Shown: piece by piece, positions 55,749 to 64,000 of the stretch
Numbering within the stretch: position 1 is the first letter of the stretch
How the letters are laid out: every line of letters begins with the position of its first letter
NCBI RefSeq assembly: GCF_006088715.1
Contig: NZ_CP030771.1
Location: 6,811,001 to 6,875,000, forward strand
DNA from: Streptomyces sp. YIM 121038
Lineage (GTDB): Bacteria; Actinomycetota; Actinomycetes; Streptomycetales; Streptomycetaceae
Direction: 5' to 3'
DNA: 64,000 nucleotides
Notes under the pieces: generated by a model
Database searches by the model: none
Told to the model about the DNA's origin: nothing
What the model saw: only the letters and a program-made list of their open reading frames with translations
Made by a program: the position numbers and the translations under genes

Positions 55749-55795
55749 AAGGGAGCGGTTCCCACTCGAAGCACTCGAAGGGGGCCGCTCCCTTT
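55749..55795 (+). terminator. Hairpin between rpsO and pnp
   Basis: AAGGGAGCGG (55749-55758) pairs with CCGCTCCCTT (55785-55794), extended inside by CCC with GGG, and followed by TTTGCTGT. In other bacteria the rpsO-pnp intergenic hairpin is a weak terminator and an RNase III site that lets PNPase regulate itself. Confidence 0.75.
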
Positions 55796-56123
55796 GCTGT
55801 ACGTGCGCGGTGTCACCGACGCTTTGTAGTCTGGTGACGTCCGACACAGCCCCGGACGTGCAAGCGGGGCCCGGCGCGCCCGCGCGGGCCTCACCGCACG
55901 ACCACGGGCACAACCACATAAGGAGAGGCGCACCCAGCCGCCGCCGGTCCTCGGTAGTGGTCTCCGGGATACGCGAGTACGAGTCCCCGGGGGCTTCGAT
56001 CGAAGACCGGCCCGCACCCACGGCGCGCTTCTCCGCACCGCTCCCACGCCACACGGGCAGGGGCGGACCCCGGGCCACACGGGCCCAGGGGTGAAAAGAC
56101 GATACGTAACGGAGAAACCGCTA
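55796..56123 (+). promoter_or_regulatory. pnp leader region
   Basis: No gene is supportable in these 328 bp. TAGTCT at 55827-55832 is a possible -10 box for a pnp promoter after the rpsO hairpin. A GGAGA ribosome site lies 8 bases before the GTG at 56124. Confidence 0.4.
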
Positions 56124-58352
56124 GTGGAGAACGAGACCCACTACGCCGAAGCCGTCATCGACAACGGCACCTTCGGCACCCGCACCATCCGCTTCGAGAC
56201 GGGCCGCCTGGCCCGTCAGGCCGCCGGCTCCGCCGTCGCCTACCTGGACGACGACACGATGGTCCTCTCGGCCACCACCGCGTCCAAGAAGCCCAAGGAC
56301 CAGCTCGACTTCTTCCCCCTGACGGTGGACGTCGAGGAGCGGATGTACGCGGCCGGGAAGATCCCCGGTTCCTTCTTCCGCCGTGAGGGCCGCCCCTCCG
56401 AGGACGCCATCCTCACCTGCCGCCTCATCGACCGCCCGCTGCGCCCGTCCTTCAAGAAGGGCCTGCGCAACGAGATCCAGGTCGTCGAGACGATCATGGC
56501 GCTCAACCCCGACCACCTGTACGACGTGGTCGCGATCAACGCCGCCTCCTGCTCCACGCAGCTGGCCGGCCTGCCCTTCTCGGGCCCGATCGGCGGCACG
56601 CGCGTGGCGCTCATCAAGGGCCAGTGGGTCGCCTTCCCGACGCACACCGAGCTCGAGGACGCCGTCTTCGACATGGTCGTCGCCGGTCGCGTCCTCGAGG
56701 ACGGCGACGTCGCGATCATGATGGTCGAGGCCGAGGCCACCGAGAAGACCATCGAGCTCGTCAAGGGCGGCGCCGAGGCGCCGACCGAGGAGATCGTGGC
56801 CGCCGGCCTGGAGGCCGCGAAGCCCTTCATCAAGGTCCTGTGCAAGGCCCAGTCGGACCTCGCCGCCAAGGCCGCCAAGCCCACCGGCGAGTTCCCGATC
56901 TTCCTCGACTACGAGGACGACGTGTTCGAGGCCCTCACCGCCGCCGTCAAGCCGGAGCTGGCCCAGGCGCTGACCATCGCGGGCAAGCAGGAGCGCGAGA
57001 CCGAGCTGGACCGCGTCAAGGCGCTGGCCGGCGAGAAGCTGCTCCCGGAGTTCGAGGGCCGCGAGAAGGAGATCTCCGCCGCGTACCGCTCGCTGACCAA
57101 GGCCCTGGTCCGTGAGCGCGTCATCAAGGAGAAGAAGCGCATCGACGGCCGCGGTGTCACCGACATCCGCACCCTGGCCGCCGAGGTCGAGGCCATCCCG
57201 CGCGTGCACGGCTCCGCCCTGTTCGAGCGCGGCGAGACCCAGATCCTGGGCGTGACGACGCTGAACATGCTCCGGATGGAGCAGCAGCTCGACACCCTTT
57301 CCCCGGTGACGCGCAAGCGCTACATGCACAACTACAACTTCCCGCCGTACTCCACCGGCGAGACCGGCCGCGTCGGCTCCCCCAAGCGCCGCGAGATCGG
57401 CCACGGCGCCCTCGCCGAGCGCGCCCTCACCCCGGTGCTCCCGACGCGCGAGGAGTTCCCCTACGCGATCCGTCAGGTCTCCGAGGCCCTCGGGTCCAAC
57501 GGCTCGACGTCCATGGGCTCCGTCTGCGCCTCCACCATGTCGCTGCTGAACGCCGGTGTGCCCCTGAAGGCCCCCGTCGCCGGCATCGCCATGGGTCTGA
57601 TCTCCCAGGAGATCGACGGCGAGACGCACTACGTCACCCTCACCGACATCCTCGGTGCGGAGGACGCCTTCGGCGACATGGACTTCAAGGTCGCCGGCAC
57701 CAAGGAGTTCGTGACCGCCCTCCAGCTCGACACCAAGCTGGACGGCATCCCGGCCTCCGTCCTGGCCGCCGCCCTGAAGCAGGCCCGCGACGCCCGCCTG
57801 CACATCCTCGACGTGATGATGGAAGCGATCGACGTTCCGGACGAGATGTCCCCGAACGCGCCGCGGATCATCACCGTCAAGATCCCGGTGGACAAGATCG
57901 GTGAGGTCATCGGCCCGAAGGGCAAGATGATCAACCAGATCCAGGAGGACACCGGCGCCGACATCACGATCGAGGACGACGGCACCATCTACATCGGTGC
58001 CGCCGACGGCCCGGCCGCCGAGGCCGCCCGCGCCACGATCAACGGCATCGCCAACCCGACCATGCCGGAGGTCGGCGAGCGCTACCTGGGCACCGTCGTG
58101 AAGACGACGACCTTCGGCGCGTTCGTGTCGCTGCTCCCGGGCAAGGACGGTCTGCTGCACATCTCGCAGATCCGCAAGCTCGCCGGCGGCAAGCGCGTGG
58201 AGAACGTCGAGGACGTCCTCGGCGTGGGCCAGAAGGTCCAGGTCGAGATCGCCGAGATCGACTCCCGCGGCAAGCTCTCCCTGATCCCCGTGATCGAGGG
58301 CGAGGACGACGCCGACAAGGCCGAGGACGCGAAGGACGACGCCGCCAAGTGA
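56124..58352 (+). CDS. pnp: Polyribonucleotide nucleotidyltransferase (PNPase)
   Basis: A 742-residue 3'-5' exoribonuclease and RNA-tailing enzyme. Two RNase PH domains are visible: [17 protein letters not shown] with [25 protein letters not shown], then a second with [30 protein letters not shown]. An active-site Asp region lies at [19 protein letters not shown]. The KH domain ([19 protein letters not shown]) and S1 domain ([20 protein letters not shown]) follow. Start choice: GTG at 56124; the frame reaches back to 56091 with a poorer context. Its stop overlaps the next start (GTGA). Confidence 0.97.
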   Translation: MENETHYAEAVIDNGTFGTRTIRFETGRLARQAAGSAVAYLDDDTMVLSATTASKKPKDQLDFFPLTVDVEERMYAAGKIPGSFFRREGRPSEDAILTCRLIDRPLRPSFKKGLRNEIQVVETIMALNPDHLYDVVAINAASCSTQLAGLPFSGPIGGTRVALIKGQWVAFPTHTELEDAVFDMVVAGRVLEDGDVAIMMVEAEATEKTIELVKGGAEAPTEEIVAAGLEAAKPFIKVLCKAQSDLAAKAAKPTGEFPIFLDYEDDVFEALTAAVKPELAQALTIAGKQERETELDRVKALAGEKLLPEFEGREKEISAAYRSLTKALVRERVIKEKKRIDGRGVTDIRTLAAEVEAIPRVHGSALFERGETQILGVTTLNMLRMEQQLDTLSPVTRKRYMHNYNFPPYSTGETGRVGSPKRREIGHGALAERALTPVLPTREEFPYAIRQVSEALGSNGSTSMGSVCASTMSLLNAGVPLKAPVAGIAMGLISQEIDGETHYVTLTDILGAEDAFGDMDFKVAGTKEFVTALQLDTKLDGIPASVLAAALKQARDARLHILDVMMEAIDVPDEMSPNAPRIITVKIPVDKIGEVIGPKGKMINQIQEDTGADITIEDDGTIYIGAADGPAAEAARATINGIANPTMPEVGERYLGTVVKTTTFGAFVSLLPGKDGLLHISQIRKLAGGKRVENVEDVLGVGQKVQVEIAEIDSRGKLSLIPVIEGEDDADKAEDAKDDAAK

Positions 58353-59728
58353 CGTCCCGTAGCTCCAAGGCGACGGCCCGCACCTCTTCGGAGGCGCGGG
58401 CCGTCGCCCGTACCCAAACCCTGATCAAGGGCAGCAACGGCATCGGCACGGTCCGTAAGACCACCCTCCCCGGTGGGCTGCGCGTCGTCACCGAGACCCT
58501 CCCGTCGGTCCGTTCGGCCACCTTCGGCATCTGGGCCCACGTGGGCTCCCGCGACGAGACCCCGTCCCTGAACGGTGCGACGCACTACCTGGAGCACCTC
58601 CTCTTCAAGGGCACCAGGAAGCGCAGCGCCCTGGACATCTCCTCCGCGATCGACGCCGTCGGCGGCGAGATGAACGCCTTCACGGCCAAGGAGTACACGT
58701 GCTACTACGCGCGCGTGCTCGACACCGACCTGCCGCTGGCCATCGACGTGGTCTGCGACATGCTCACCGGCTCGCAGATCCGCCAGGAGGACGTCGACGC
58801 CGAGCGCGGCGTCATCCTCGAAGAGATCGCGATGACGGAGGACGACCCGGGCGACTGCGTGCACGACCTGTTCGCGCACACGATGCTCGGCGACACGCCC
58901 CTCGGCCGTCCGGTCCTCGGCACGGTCGACACGATCAACGCCCTCACCGCGGACCGCATCCGCCGCTTCTACAAGCGGCACTACGACCCCACCCACCTGG
59001 TCGTCGCCGCCGCGGGCAACGTGGACCACCAGAAGGTCGTCCGCCAGGTCCGCGCCGCGTTCGACAAGGCGGGCGCCCTCACGCGCACCGACGCCACGCC
59101 CATCGCCCCGCGCGCGGGCGTGCGCCGCGTCCGCACCTCGGGCCAGGTCGAGGTCGTCGACCGCAAGACCGAGCAGGCCCACGTCATCCTCGGCATGCCG
59201 GGCCTGGCCCGCACCGACGAGCGCCGCTGGGCCATGGGCGTGCTGAACACCGCGCTCGGCGGCGGCATGTCCTCGCGCCTGTTCCAGGAGGTCCGCGAGA
59301 AGCGGGGCCTGGCCTACAGCGTGTACTCGTACACCTCGGCGTTCGCCGACGCCGGACTGTTCGGCGTGTACGCGGGCTGCCGCCCCAGCCAGGTCCACGA
59401 CGTCCTCAAGATCTGCCGGGACGAGCTCGACCACGTCGCCGAGCACGGTCTGACGGACGACGAGATCAGGCGCGCGATAGGCCAGCTGGCGGGCTCCACG
59501 GTCCTCGGCCTCGAGGACACCGGCGCGATCATGAACCGCATCGGCAAGAGCGAGCTGTGCTGGGGCGAGCAGATGTCGGTCGACGACATGCTGGCCAGGA
59601 TCGCGGAGGTCACCCCGGACGAGGTGCGCGAAGTGGCCCGGGACATCCTGGGGCAGCGGCCTTCGCTCTCCGCGATAGGCCCGCTGAAGGACAAGCAGGC
59701 CGCCCGCCTGCACGAAGCGGTGGCCTAG
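58349..59728 (+). CDS. M16-family zinc peptidase (processing-peptidase-like)
   Basis: A 459-residue peptidase with the inverted zinc motif HYLEH at residues 79-83 and the distal Glu ligand in [13 protein letters not shown]. The inactive-like second half has [14 protein letters not shown], the usual Arg/Tyr substrate motif. Bacterial relatives next to pnp (YmxG/PqqL type) are single-chain M16B enzymes. GTG overlaps the pnp stop, so it is co-translated with PNPase. Substrate unknown. Confidence 0.92.
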   Translation: MTSRSSKATARTSSEARAVARTQTLIKGSNGIGTVRKTTLPGGLRVVTETLPSVRSATFGIWAHVGSRDETPSLNGATHYLEHLLFKGTRKRSALDISSAIDAVGGEMNAFTAKEYTCYYARVLDTDLPLAIDVVCDMLTGSQIRQEDVDAERGVILEEIAMTEDDPGDCVHDLFAHTMLGDTPLGRPVLGTVDTINALTADRIRRFYKRHYDPTHLVVAAAGNVDHQKVVRQVRAAFDKAGALTRTDATPIAPRAGVRRVRTSGQVEVVDRKTEQAHVILGMPGLARTDERRWAMGVLNTALGGGMSSRLFQEVREKRGLAYSVYSYTSAFADAGLFGVYAGCRPSQVHDVLKICRDELDHVAEHGLTDDEIRRAIGQLAGSTVLGLEDTGAIMNRIGKSELCWGEQMSVDDMLARIAEVTPDEVREVARDILGQRPSLSAIGPLKDKQAARLHEAVA

Positions 59729-59776
59729 GCCCGGGACTCCCGGACCCAGGCCCCGTCCGACCCATAACTCGGTTAA

Positions 59777-60541
<765 letters not shown>

Positions 60542-60555
60542 GCCGAGCCGAAGCC

Positions 60556-61008
60556 ATGCGCGCAAAGATCACCTACGCCGTCACGGCCGCCGTCCTGGTC
60601 GTCTACTTCGTCCTGGTCGGCAGCCGTGGCGTGCTGCTCATACAGCACGGCACCGTGCTCACCGTGACCTTCGGGGTCGCGGTGCTCGTCCTGCCGGTCA
60701 TCGGCGTGTGGTTCCTGTGGCAGAACACGCGCTTCGTCCAGCGTGCCAACCGGCTCGCGGCCGAGCTGGAGGCCGAAGGCGGCCTGCCCGTCGACGAGTT
60801 GAGGCGCACGCCCAGCGGGCGCATCGACCGCGACTCGGCCGACGAGGTCTTCGCCCGGCGCAAGGCCGAGACGGAGGACACCCCGGACGACTGGCGCTGC
60901 TGGTTCCGCCTCGCCATCGCCTACCACGACGCCCGGGACACCCCCCGCGCGCGCAAGGCCATGCAGCGGGCCATCGCCCTGCACGAGGGCAGGCCGCTGA
61001 GCGTCTGA
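60556..61008 (+). CDS. Small membrane protein with C-terminal TPR-like helices, hypothetical
   Basis: A 150-residue protein with two membrane helices (ITYAVTAAVLVVYFVLVG and VLTVTFGVAVLVLPVIGVWFLW) and a cytoplasmic tail. The tail ends WFRLAIAYHDARDTPRARKAMQRAI, which looks like one tetratricopeptide-type helix pair. It starts 14 bp after dapB and is probably co-transcribed. ATG at 60556 has only a weak purine site (GAGCCGAAG). Function unknown. Confidence 0.8.
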   Translation: MRAKITYAVTAAVLVVYFVLVGSRGVLLIQHGTVLTVTFGVAVLVLPVIGVWFLWQNTRFVQRANRLAAELEAEGGLPVDELRRTPSGRIDRDSADEVFARRKAETEDTPDDWRCWFRLAIAYHDARDTPRARKAMQRAIALHEGRPLSV

Positions 61009-61063
61009 GGGCCCGCGCCCGGTGCCGTACGGACGGACGCCCCGGGTGCCGTACGAGCGGGGG

Positions 61064-61624
61064 CTAGGCCGTACGGCCGTATTCGTCCGCCCACACCTCG
61101 ATGGTGTCGGCGGCGCGGTCGAAGGCGGTGCGGCGCGCGAGGAAGTCCGCCCCGCGGTCGGTGAGCAGCGTCGCCCGCTCGCCCGCGGGCCGGTCGAGGC
61201 GGACGAGCGTCAGGGCCTGCCCCTGCACCGTGCGGGGCAGCCCGAGCCACCGCACGGGCTGCTGAACGGTGCGCACGGCGGCGATCCGCGCCCACGGCAC
61301 GGTCCGGGTGCGGAAGAAGGTCACGTGGCGCAGGCCGTGCGCGCTGACCCAGGTGCCCACGCGCAGCAGCCGGACGGCGGCGCAGATGACGAGTGCGGCC
61401 ACGCCCACGCAGACGCCCGCGCCCGGCAGGGCGCCCGCGAAGGCGATGATCACGGCGGCCACGAGGACGAACGAGGCGAGGAGCAGCAGTACGGCCGCGG
61501 CGGCCACGCGCCAGGGACCCGGGCGGTAGGGCCGCCGCCAGTGGTCGCGGTCGTCGAACGGGAGCGCGACGTCCTTGCCCGCGTCGTCGAAAGCGCGGTC
61601 CGCGGTCAGGAAAGGCAGGGGCAC
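61064..61624 (-). CDS. Membrane protein with bacterial PH-like domain
   Basis: A 186-residue protein. Two adjacent hydrophobic helices (VAAAAVLLLLASFVLVAAVIIAF and GAGVCVGVAALVICAAVRLL) are followed by a C-terminal beta-rich domain (WVSAHGLRHVTFFRTRTVPWARIAAVRTV), characteristic of bPH-type domains that begin after a membrane hairpin. GTG at 61624 follows GAGGA. It is convergent with the preceding gene; no operon partner is evident. Confidence 0.75.
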   Translation of the reverse strand: MPLPFLTADRAFDDAGKDVALPFDDRDHWRRPYRPGPWRVAAAAVLLLLASFVLVAAVIIAFAGALPGAGVCVGVAALVICAAVRLLRVGTWVSAHGLRHVTFFRTRTVPWARIAAVRTVQQPVRWLGLPRTVQGQALTLVRLDRPAGERATLLTDRGADFLARRTAFDRAADTIEVWADEYGRTA

Positions 61625-61768
61625 GGCTGGTCCTCACTCACTCCACGCACGGGTTGTGCCCGGTGAGGCTATCGAGCCGTGTCCCCTGCTACCAGCGTTG
61701 GGGGCCCAAGGGGGTACCCGACGGGGCCAAGGGGGTGCCTCGGCGCCCGTCCGTGTCGTACGCGGCCG

Positions 61769-62008
61769 TCAGCGGCCGTCGGAGGCCTCGGACTGCTGGG
61801 TCTTGGCGGGCGACTGGTCGGCGGACATCGCGGGCATGCCGAAGAGCACGGAGCCCACGAGACCGGCGACCACGGTGAGCCCGATGAGCGTACGGCCCAC
61901 GAGCTGACCGGCCGTGGCGCGCTGACGGGGTGGGGGAGTGACATTGCTGCGGAACTTGTCGGCTTCGGCGATGAAGGCGAACGGGACGGGCTCTCGCCGA
62001 CGGAACAT
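61769..62008 (-). CDS. Small single-helix membrane protein, hypothetical
   Basis: A 79-residue protein: a basic N-terminus (MFRRREPVPFAFIAEADKFR), one membrane helix (LIGLTVVAGLVGSVLFGMPA) and a short polar tail. GAGGAGA lies about 11 bases before the ATG. The strongly basic start and plain helix support a real gene, but no family is recognised. Confidence 0.65.
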   Translation of the reverse strand: MFRRREPVPFAFIAEADKFRSNVTPPPRQRATAGQLVGRTLIGLTVVAGLVGSVLFGMPAMSADQSPAKTQQSEASDGR

Positions 62009-62325
62009 GGGGCGCGCTTCTCCTCACGAGTCTCGAACGGAACTCTGTCACCTACACAGACGCTCGAATCGACCAAAAGGTGCCCAGTTTCGGCAAATTC
62101 GCCGAAGATTGTCATGAGGGGTCACCGCACGGCCGATTGCCCGAACTGCACCCCGGAGGGGTCACCGTCCCGTGACGCACGCCGAGTTCGACGGCCGCGG
62201 CCGCGGCCGTCCCGACCGCCGGGCCGGGGCACATCCGGCCCGGCACGGCACAGATGTACGGACGGGCCGATAGAAGTGTCCGTATTGCGGCATTTCTAGA
62301 AGTTCATCTAGCCTGATCAAACGGA
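62009..62325. other. Intergenic region where thyX might be expected
   Basis: No coding frame here is convincing. GAGGGGTCACCG occurs twice (about 62115 and 62156), and a TTCTAGAA palindrome lies near 62294. The stretch around 62020-62110 is lower in GC and holds the promoter of the small minus-strand membrane protein gene. There is no trace of thymidylate synthase ThyX motifs. Confidence 0.5.
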
Positions 62326-62363
62326 CCCGGCACTGCTTGAACCCCCGAGCAGGCAGTGCCGGG
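62326..62363 (+). terminator. Hairpin upstream of dapA without an obvious gene to terminate
   Basis: CCCGGCACTGC (62326-62336) pairs with GCAGTGCCGGG (62353-62363) over 11 bp. The nearest plus-strand gene upstream ends at 61008, so the hairpin is orphaned, or terminates read-through, or is a relic of a lost gene. Confidence 0.7.
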
Positions 62364-62422
62364 CTCCCTGAGTGTCAGACCCAGCACATCCCCCGAGGGG
62401 CGACCCCGCGCTGAGCAGCGAG

Positions 62423-62428
62423 TAGCGT
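62423..62428 (+). promoter_or_regulatory. -10 box of a leaderless dapA promoter
   Basis: TAGCGT (TANNNT) ends 7 bases before the ATG at 62436, with no ribosome site between. It favours ATG at 62436 over the in-frame GTG at 62427. Confidence 0.6.
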
Positions 62429-62435
62429 GTTACCC

Positions 62436-63335
62436 ATGGCTCCGACCTCGACTCCGCAGACCCCCTTCGGGCGGGTCCTCACCGCCATGGTCACGCCCTT
62501 CAGGGCGGACGGCGCACTCGACCTCGACGGCGCGCAGCAGCTCGCCGCCCACCTGGTGGACGCAGGCAACGACGGCCTGATCGTCAACGGCACCACCGGC
62601 GAGTCCCCGACCACCAGCGACGCGGAGAAAAACGAGCTCGTACGGGCCGTCCTCGAAGCGGTCGGCGACCGCGCCCACGTCGTCGCGGGCGTCGGCACCA
62701 ACGACACCCGCCACAGCATCGAGCTGGCCCGCGCCGCCCGGGCCGCCGGCGCCCACGGCCTCCTCACGGTCACCCCGTACTACAACAAGCCCCCGCAGGA
62801 AGGCCTCTACCGGCACTTCACCGCGATCGCCGACGCCACCGACCTGCCGGTGATGCTGTACGACATCCCGGGACGCAGCGGCGTACCGATCAACACCGAG
62901 ACGATCGTGCGTCTCGCCGAGCACCCGCGTATCGTCGCCAACAAGGACGCCAAGGGCGACCTCGGCCGAGCCAGCTGGGCGATCGCCCGCTCCGGTCTCG
63001 CCTGGTACTCCGGTGACGACATGCTCAACCTGCCGCTCCTCTCGGTCGGCGCGTGCGGCTTCGTCTCCGTGGTCGGTCACGTGGTCACGCCCGAGCTGCG
63101 TGCTTTGCTGGAGGCGTACCTCAACGGCGACGTGCAGAAGGCCACGGAGATCCACCAGAAGCTGCTTCCGGTCTTCACGGGCATGTTCCGTACGCAGGGA
63201 GTGATCACCAGCAAGGCGGCGCTCGCCCTGCAGGGACGCCCCGCGGGACCGCTGCGGCTGCCGCTCGTGGAGCTCTCGCCGGAGGAGACGGCCCAGCTCA
63301 AGATCGATCTTGCGGCCGGCGGGGTACAGCTCTAA
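62436..63335 (+). CDS. dapA: 4-hydroxy-tetrahydrodipicolinate synthase
   Basis: A 299-residue aldolase condensing pyruvate with aspartate semialdehyde, the entry to the diaminopimelate/lysine pathway. NGTTGESPTTSDAEK and TPYYNKPPQEGLYRHF are hallmarks; the Schiff-base Lys is in VANKDAKGDLG at residue 170. YDIPGRSGVPI carries the second Tyr region. The transcript is probably leaderless. It lies upstream of rnj, as in many actinobacteria. Confidence 0.96.
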   Translation: MAPTSTPQTPFGRVLTAMVTPFRADGALDLDGAQQLAAHLVDAGNDGLIVNGTTGESPTTSDAEKNELVRAVLEAVGDRAHVVAGVGTNDTRHSIELARAARAAGAHGLLTVTPYYNKPPQEGLYRHFTAIADATDLPVMLYDIPGRSGVPINTETIVRLAEHPRIVANKDAKGDLGRASWAIARSGLAWYSGDDMLNLPLLSVGACGFVSVVGHVVTPELRALLEAYLNGDVQKATEIHQKLLPVFTGMFRTQGVITSKAALALQGRPAGPLRLPLVELSPEETAQLKIDLAAGGVQL

Positions 63336-63412
63336 ACACAGACTTCACAACTCAATACGCAACACATCCGCAGGCCAGGTGCCTGCACCCACAACTGCTA
63401 CTGCACGAACGT

Positions 63413-63451
63413 CACGCGCGCCACGTGCCCCGGAGGTACGTGGCGCGCGTG
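63413..63451 (+). terminator. Perfect 14-bp hairpin just before the RNase J ribosome site
   Basis: Arms 63413-63426 and 63438-63451 are perfectly complementary with an 11-base loop. GAGGAG starts only 3 bases after the stem, so besides ending the dapA transcript it could influence access to the rnj start, or be an RNase cleavage site. Confidence 0.7.
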
Positions 63452-63465
63452 GTGAGGAGAGTCTT

Positions 63466-64000
63466 TTGAGTCATCCGCATCCTGAACTCGGCGCTCCGCC
63501 GAAGCTCCCGAAGGGCGGTCTGCGGGTCACCCCGCTCGGCGGCCTCGGCGAGATCGGCCGGAACATGACGGTCTTCGAGTACGACGGGCGTCTGCTGATC
63601 GTCGACTGCGGAGTGCTCTTCCCCGAGGAGGAGCAGCCCGGAATCGACCTGATCCTGCCGGACTTCACGTCCATCCGTGACCGCCTCGACGACATCGAGG
63701 GCATCGTCCTCACGCATGGCCACGAGGACCACATCGGCGGTGTCCCCTTCCTCCTGCGCGAGAAGCCGGACATCCCGCTGATCGGCTCCAAGCTGACCCT
63801 CGCCCTGATCGAGGCGAAGCTCCAGGAGCACCGCATCCGTCCGTACACGCTCGAGGTCGCCGAGGGCGACCGGGAGCGCCTCGGCCCCTTCGACTGCGAG
63901 TTCGTCGCGGTCAACCACTCCATCCCGGACGCCCTCGCGGTCGCGATCCGCACCCCCGCGGGCATGGTCGTGCACACGGGCGACTTCAAGATGGACCAGC
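63466..64000 (+). CDS. rnj: Ribonuclease J, 3' end cut off by the window
   Basis: A metallo-beta-lactamase-fold ribonuclease with 178 codons visible. VTPLGGLGEIGRNMTVFEYDG is the family opening; the zinc motif HGHEDH is at residues 84-89. LFPEEEQPGIDLILPDFTSI and VNHSIPDALAVAI also match RNase J. Start choice: TTG at 63466 (Leu-Ser-His-Pro as Met-Ser-His-Pro) lies 6 bases after GAGGAG. A TTG start for this gene suggests moderate translation. The enzyme matures and degrades RNA with PNPase. Confidence 0.95.
   Translation, partial: MSHPHPELGAPPKLPKGGLRVTPLGGLGEIGRNMTVFEYDGRLLIVDCGVLFPEEEQPGIDLILPDFTSIRDRLDDIEGIVLTHGHEDHIGGVPFLLREKPDIPLIGSKLTLALIEAKLQEHRIRPYTLEVAEGDRERLGPFDCEFVAVNHSIPDALAVAIRTPAGMVVHTGDFKMDQ

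Overview
This 64 kb window is chromosomal DNA of a Streptomyces-type actinomycete. The GC content is very high, third codon positions are almost all G or C, GTG and even TTG starts are frequent, and several genes look leaderless (a TANNNT -10 box ending 6-7 bases before the start codon). The order dxr-rip-ispG ... proS ... rimP-nusA-ylxR-infB-ylxP-rbfA-truB ... ribF ... rpsO-pnp-M16 peptidase-dapB ... dapA-rnj is the conserved core block of Streptomyces chromosomes. I see no insertion sequence, prophage, CRISPR array or tRNA gene.

Layout. (1) 1-5.3 kb: a four-gene polyamine-type ABC importer (binding protein cut by the window edge, ATPase, two permeases) followed by a gamma-glutamylputrescine-oxidase-like flavoenzyme. 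With the GABA aminotransferase (8.4-9.7 kb, minus), an aldehyde dehydrogenase (14.1-15.5 kb) and a PucR-family regulator (12.4-13.9 kb), this suggests putrescine use via GABA to succinate. (2) 5.5-8.0 kb: a hypothetical protein, a secreted GH18 chitinase with a DasR-like operator, and a PAP2 phosphatase. (3) 10-12.1 kb: a membrane-anchored P-loop ATPase of unknown role. (4) 15.7-21.7 kb: a long acyl-CoA dehydrogenase, dxr, a site-2 protease and ispG (two steps of the MEP isoprenoid pathway). (5) 22.2-29.5 kb: a secreted alpha-fucosidase, two GNAT acetyltransferases, proS, a degenerate aminoglycoside-phosphotransferase-like protein, a DUF4439 protein and a lipoprotein.

(6) 29.8-37.0 kb: the translation and transcription factor block rimP to truB. 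(7) 37.3-40.8 kb: a 1176-residue protein that joins a trypsin-like fold lacking its catalytic serine to a P-loop NTPase and a long helical tail; it is the best candidate here for an uncharacterised system. (8) 41.0-48.0 kb: ribF, then a complete five-gene family-5 (Opp/Dpp) ABC importer on the minus strand with a second DasR-like operator upstream. (9) 48.4-55.2 kb: a proline/alanine-rich MinD/ParA-like ATPase resembling mycobacterial EspI but with no type VII secretion genes beside it, a DUF397 protein, and two membrane-anchored extracellular proteins. (10) 55.4-64 kb: rpsO, pnp, an M16 peptidase, dapB, small membrane proteins, leaderless dapA and the 5' part of RNase J. thyX, which often precedes dapA, is not present there.

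Notable non-coding structure: many long GC hairpins that fit as terminators; a dispersed intergenic repeat whose flanking stem-loop changes by compensatory substitution; and three tandem 11-bp units upstream of infB that form overlapping minicistrons.
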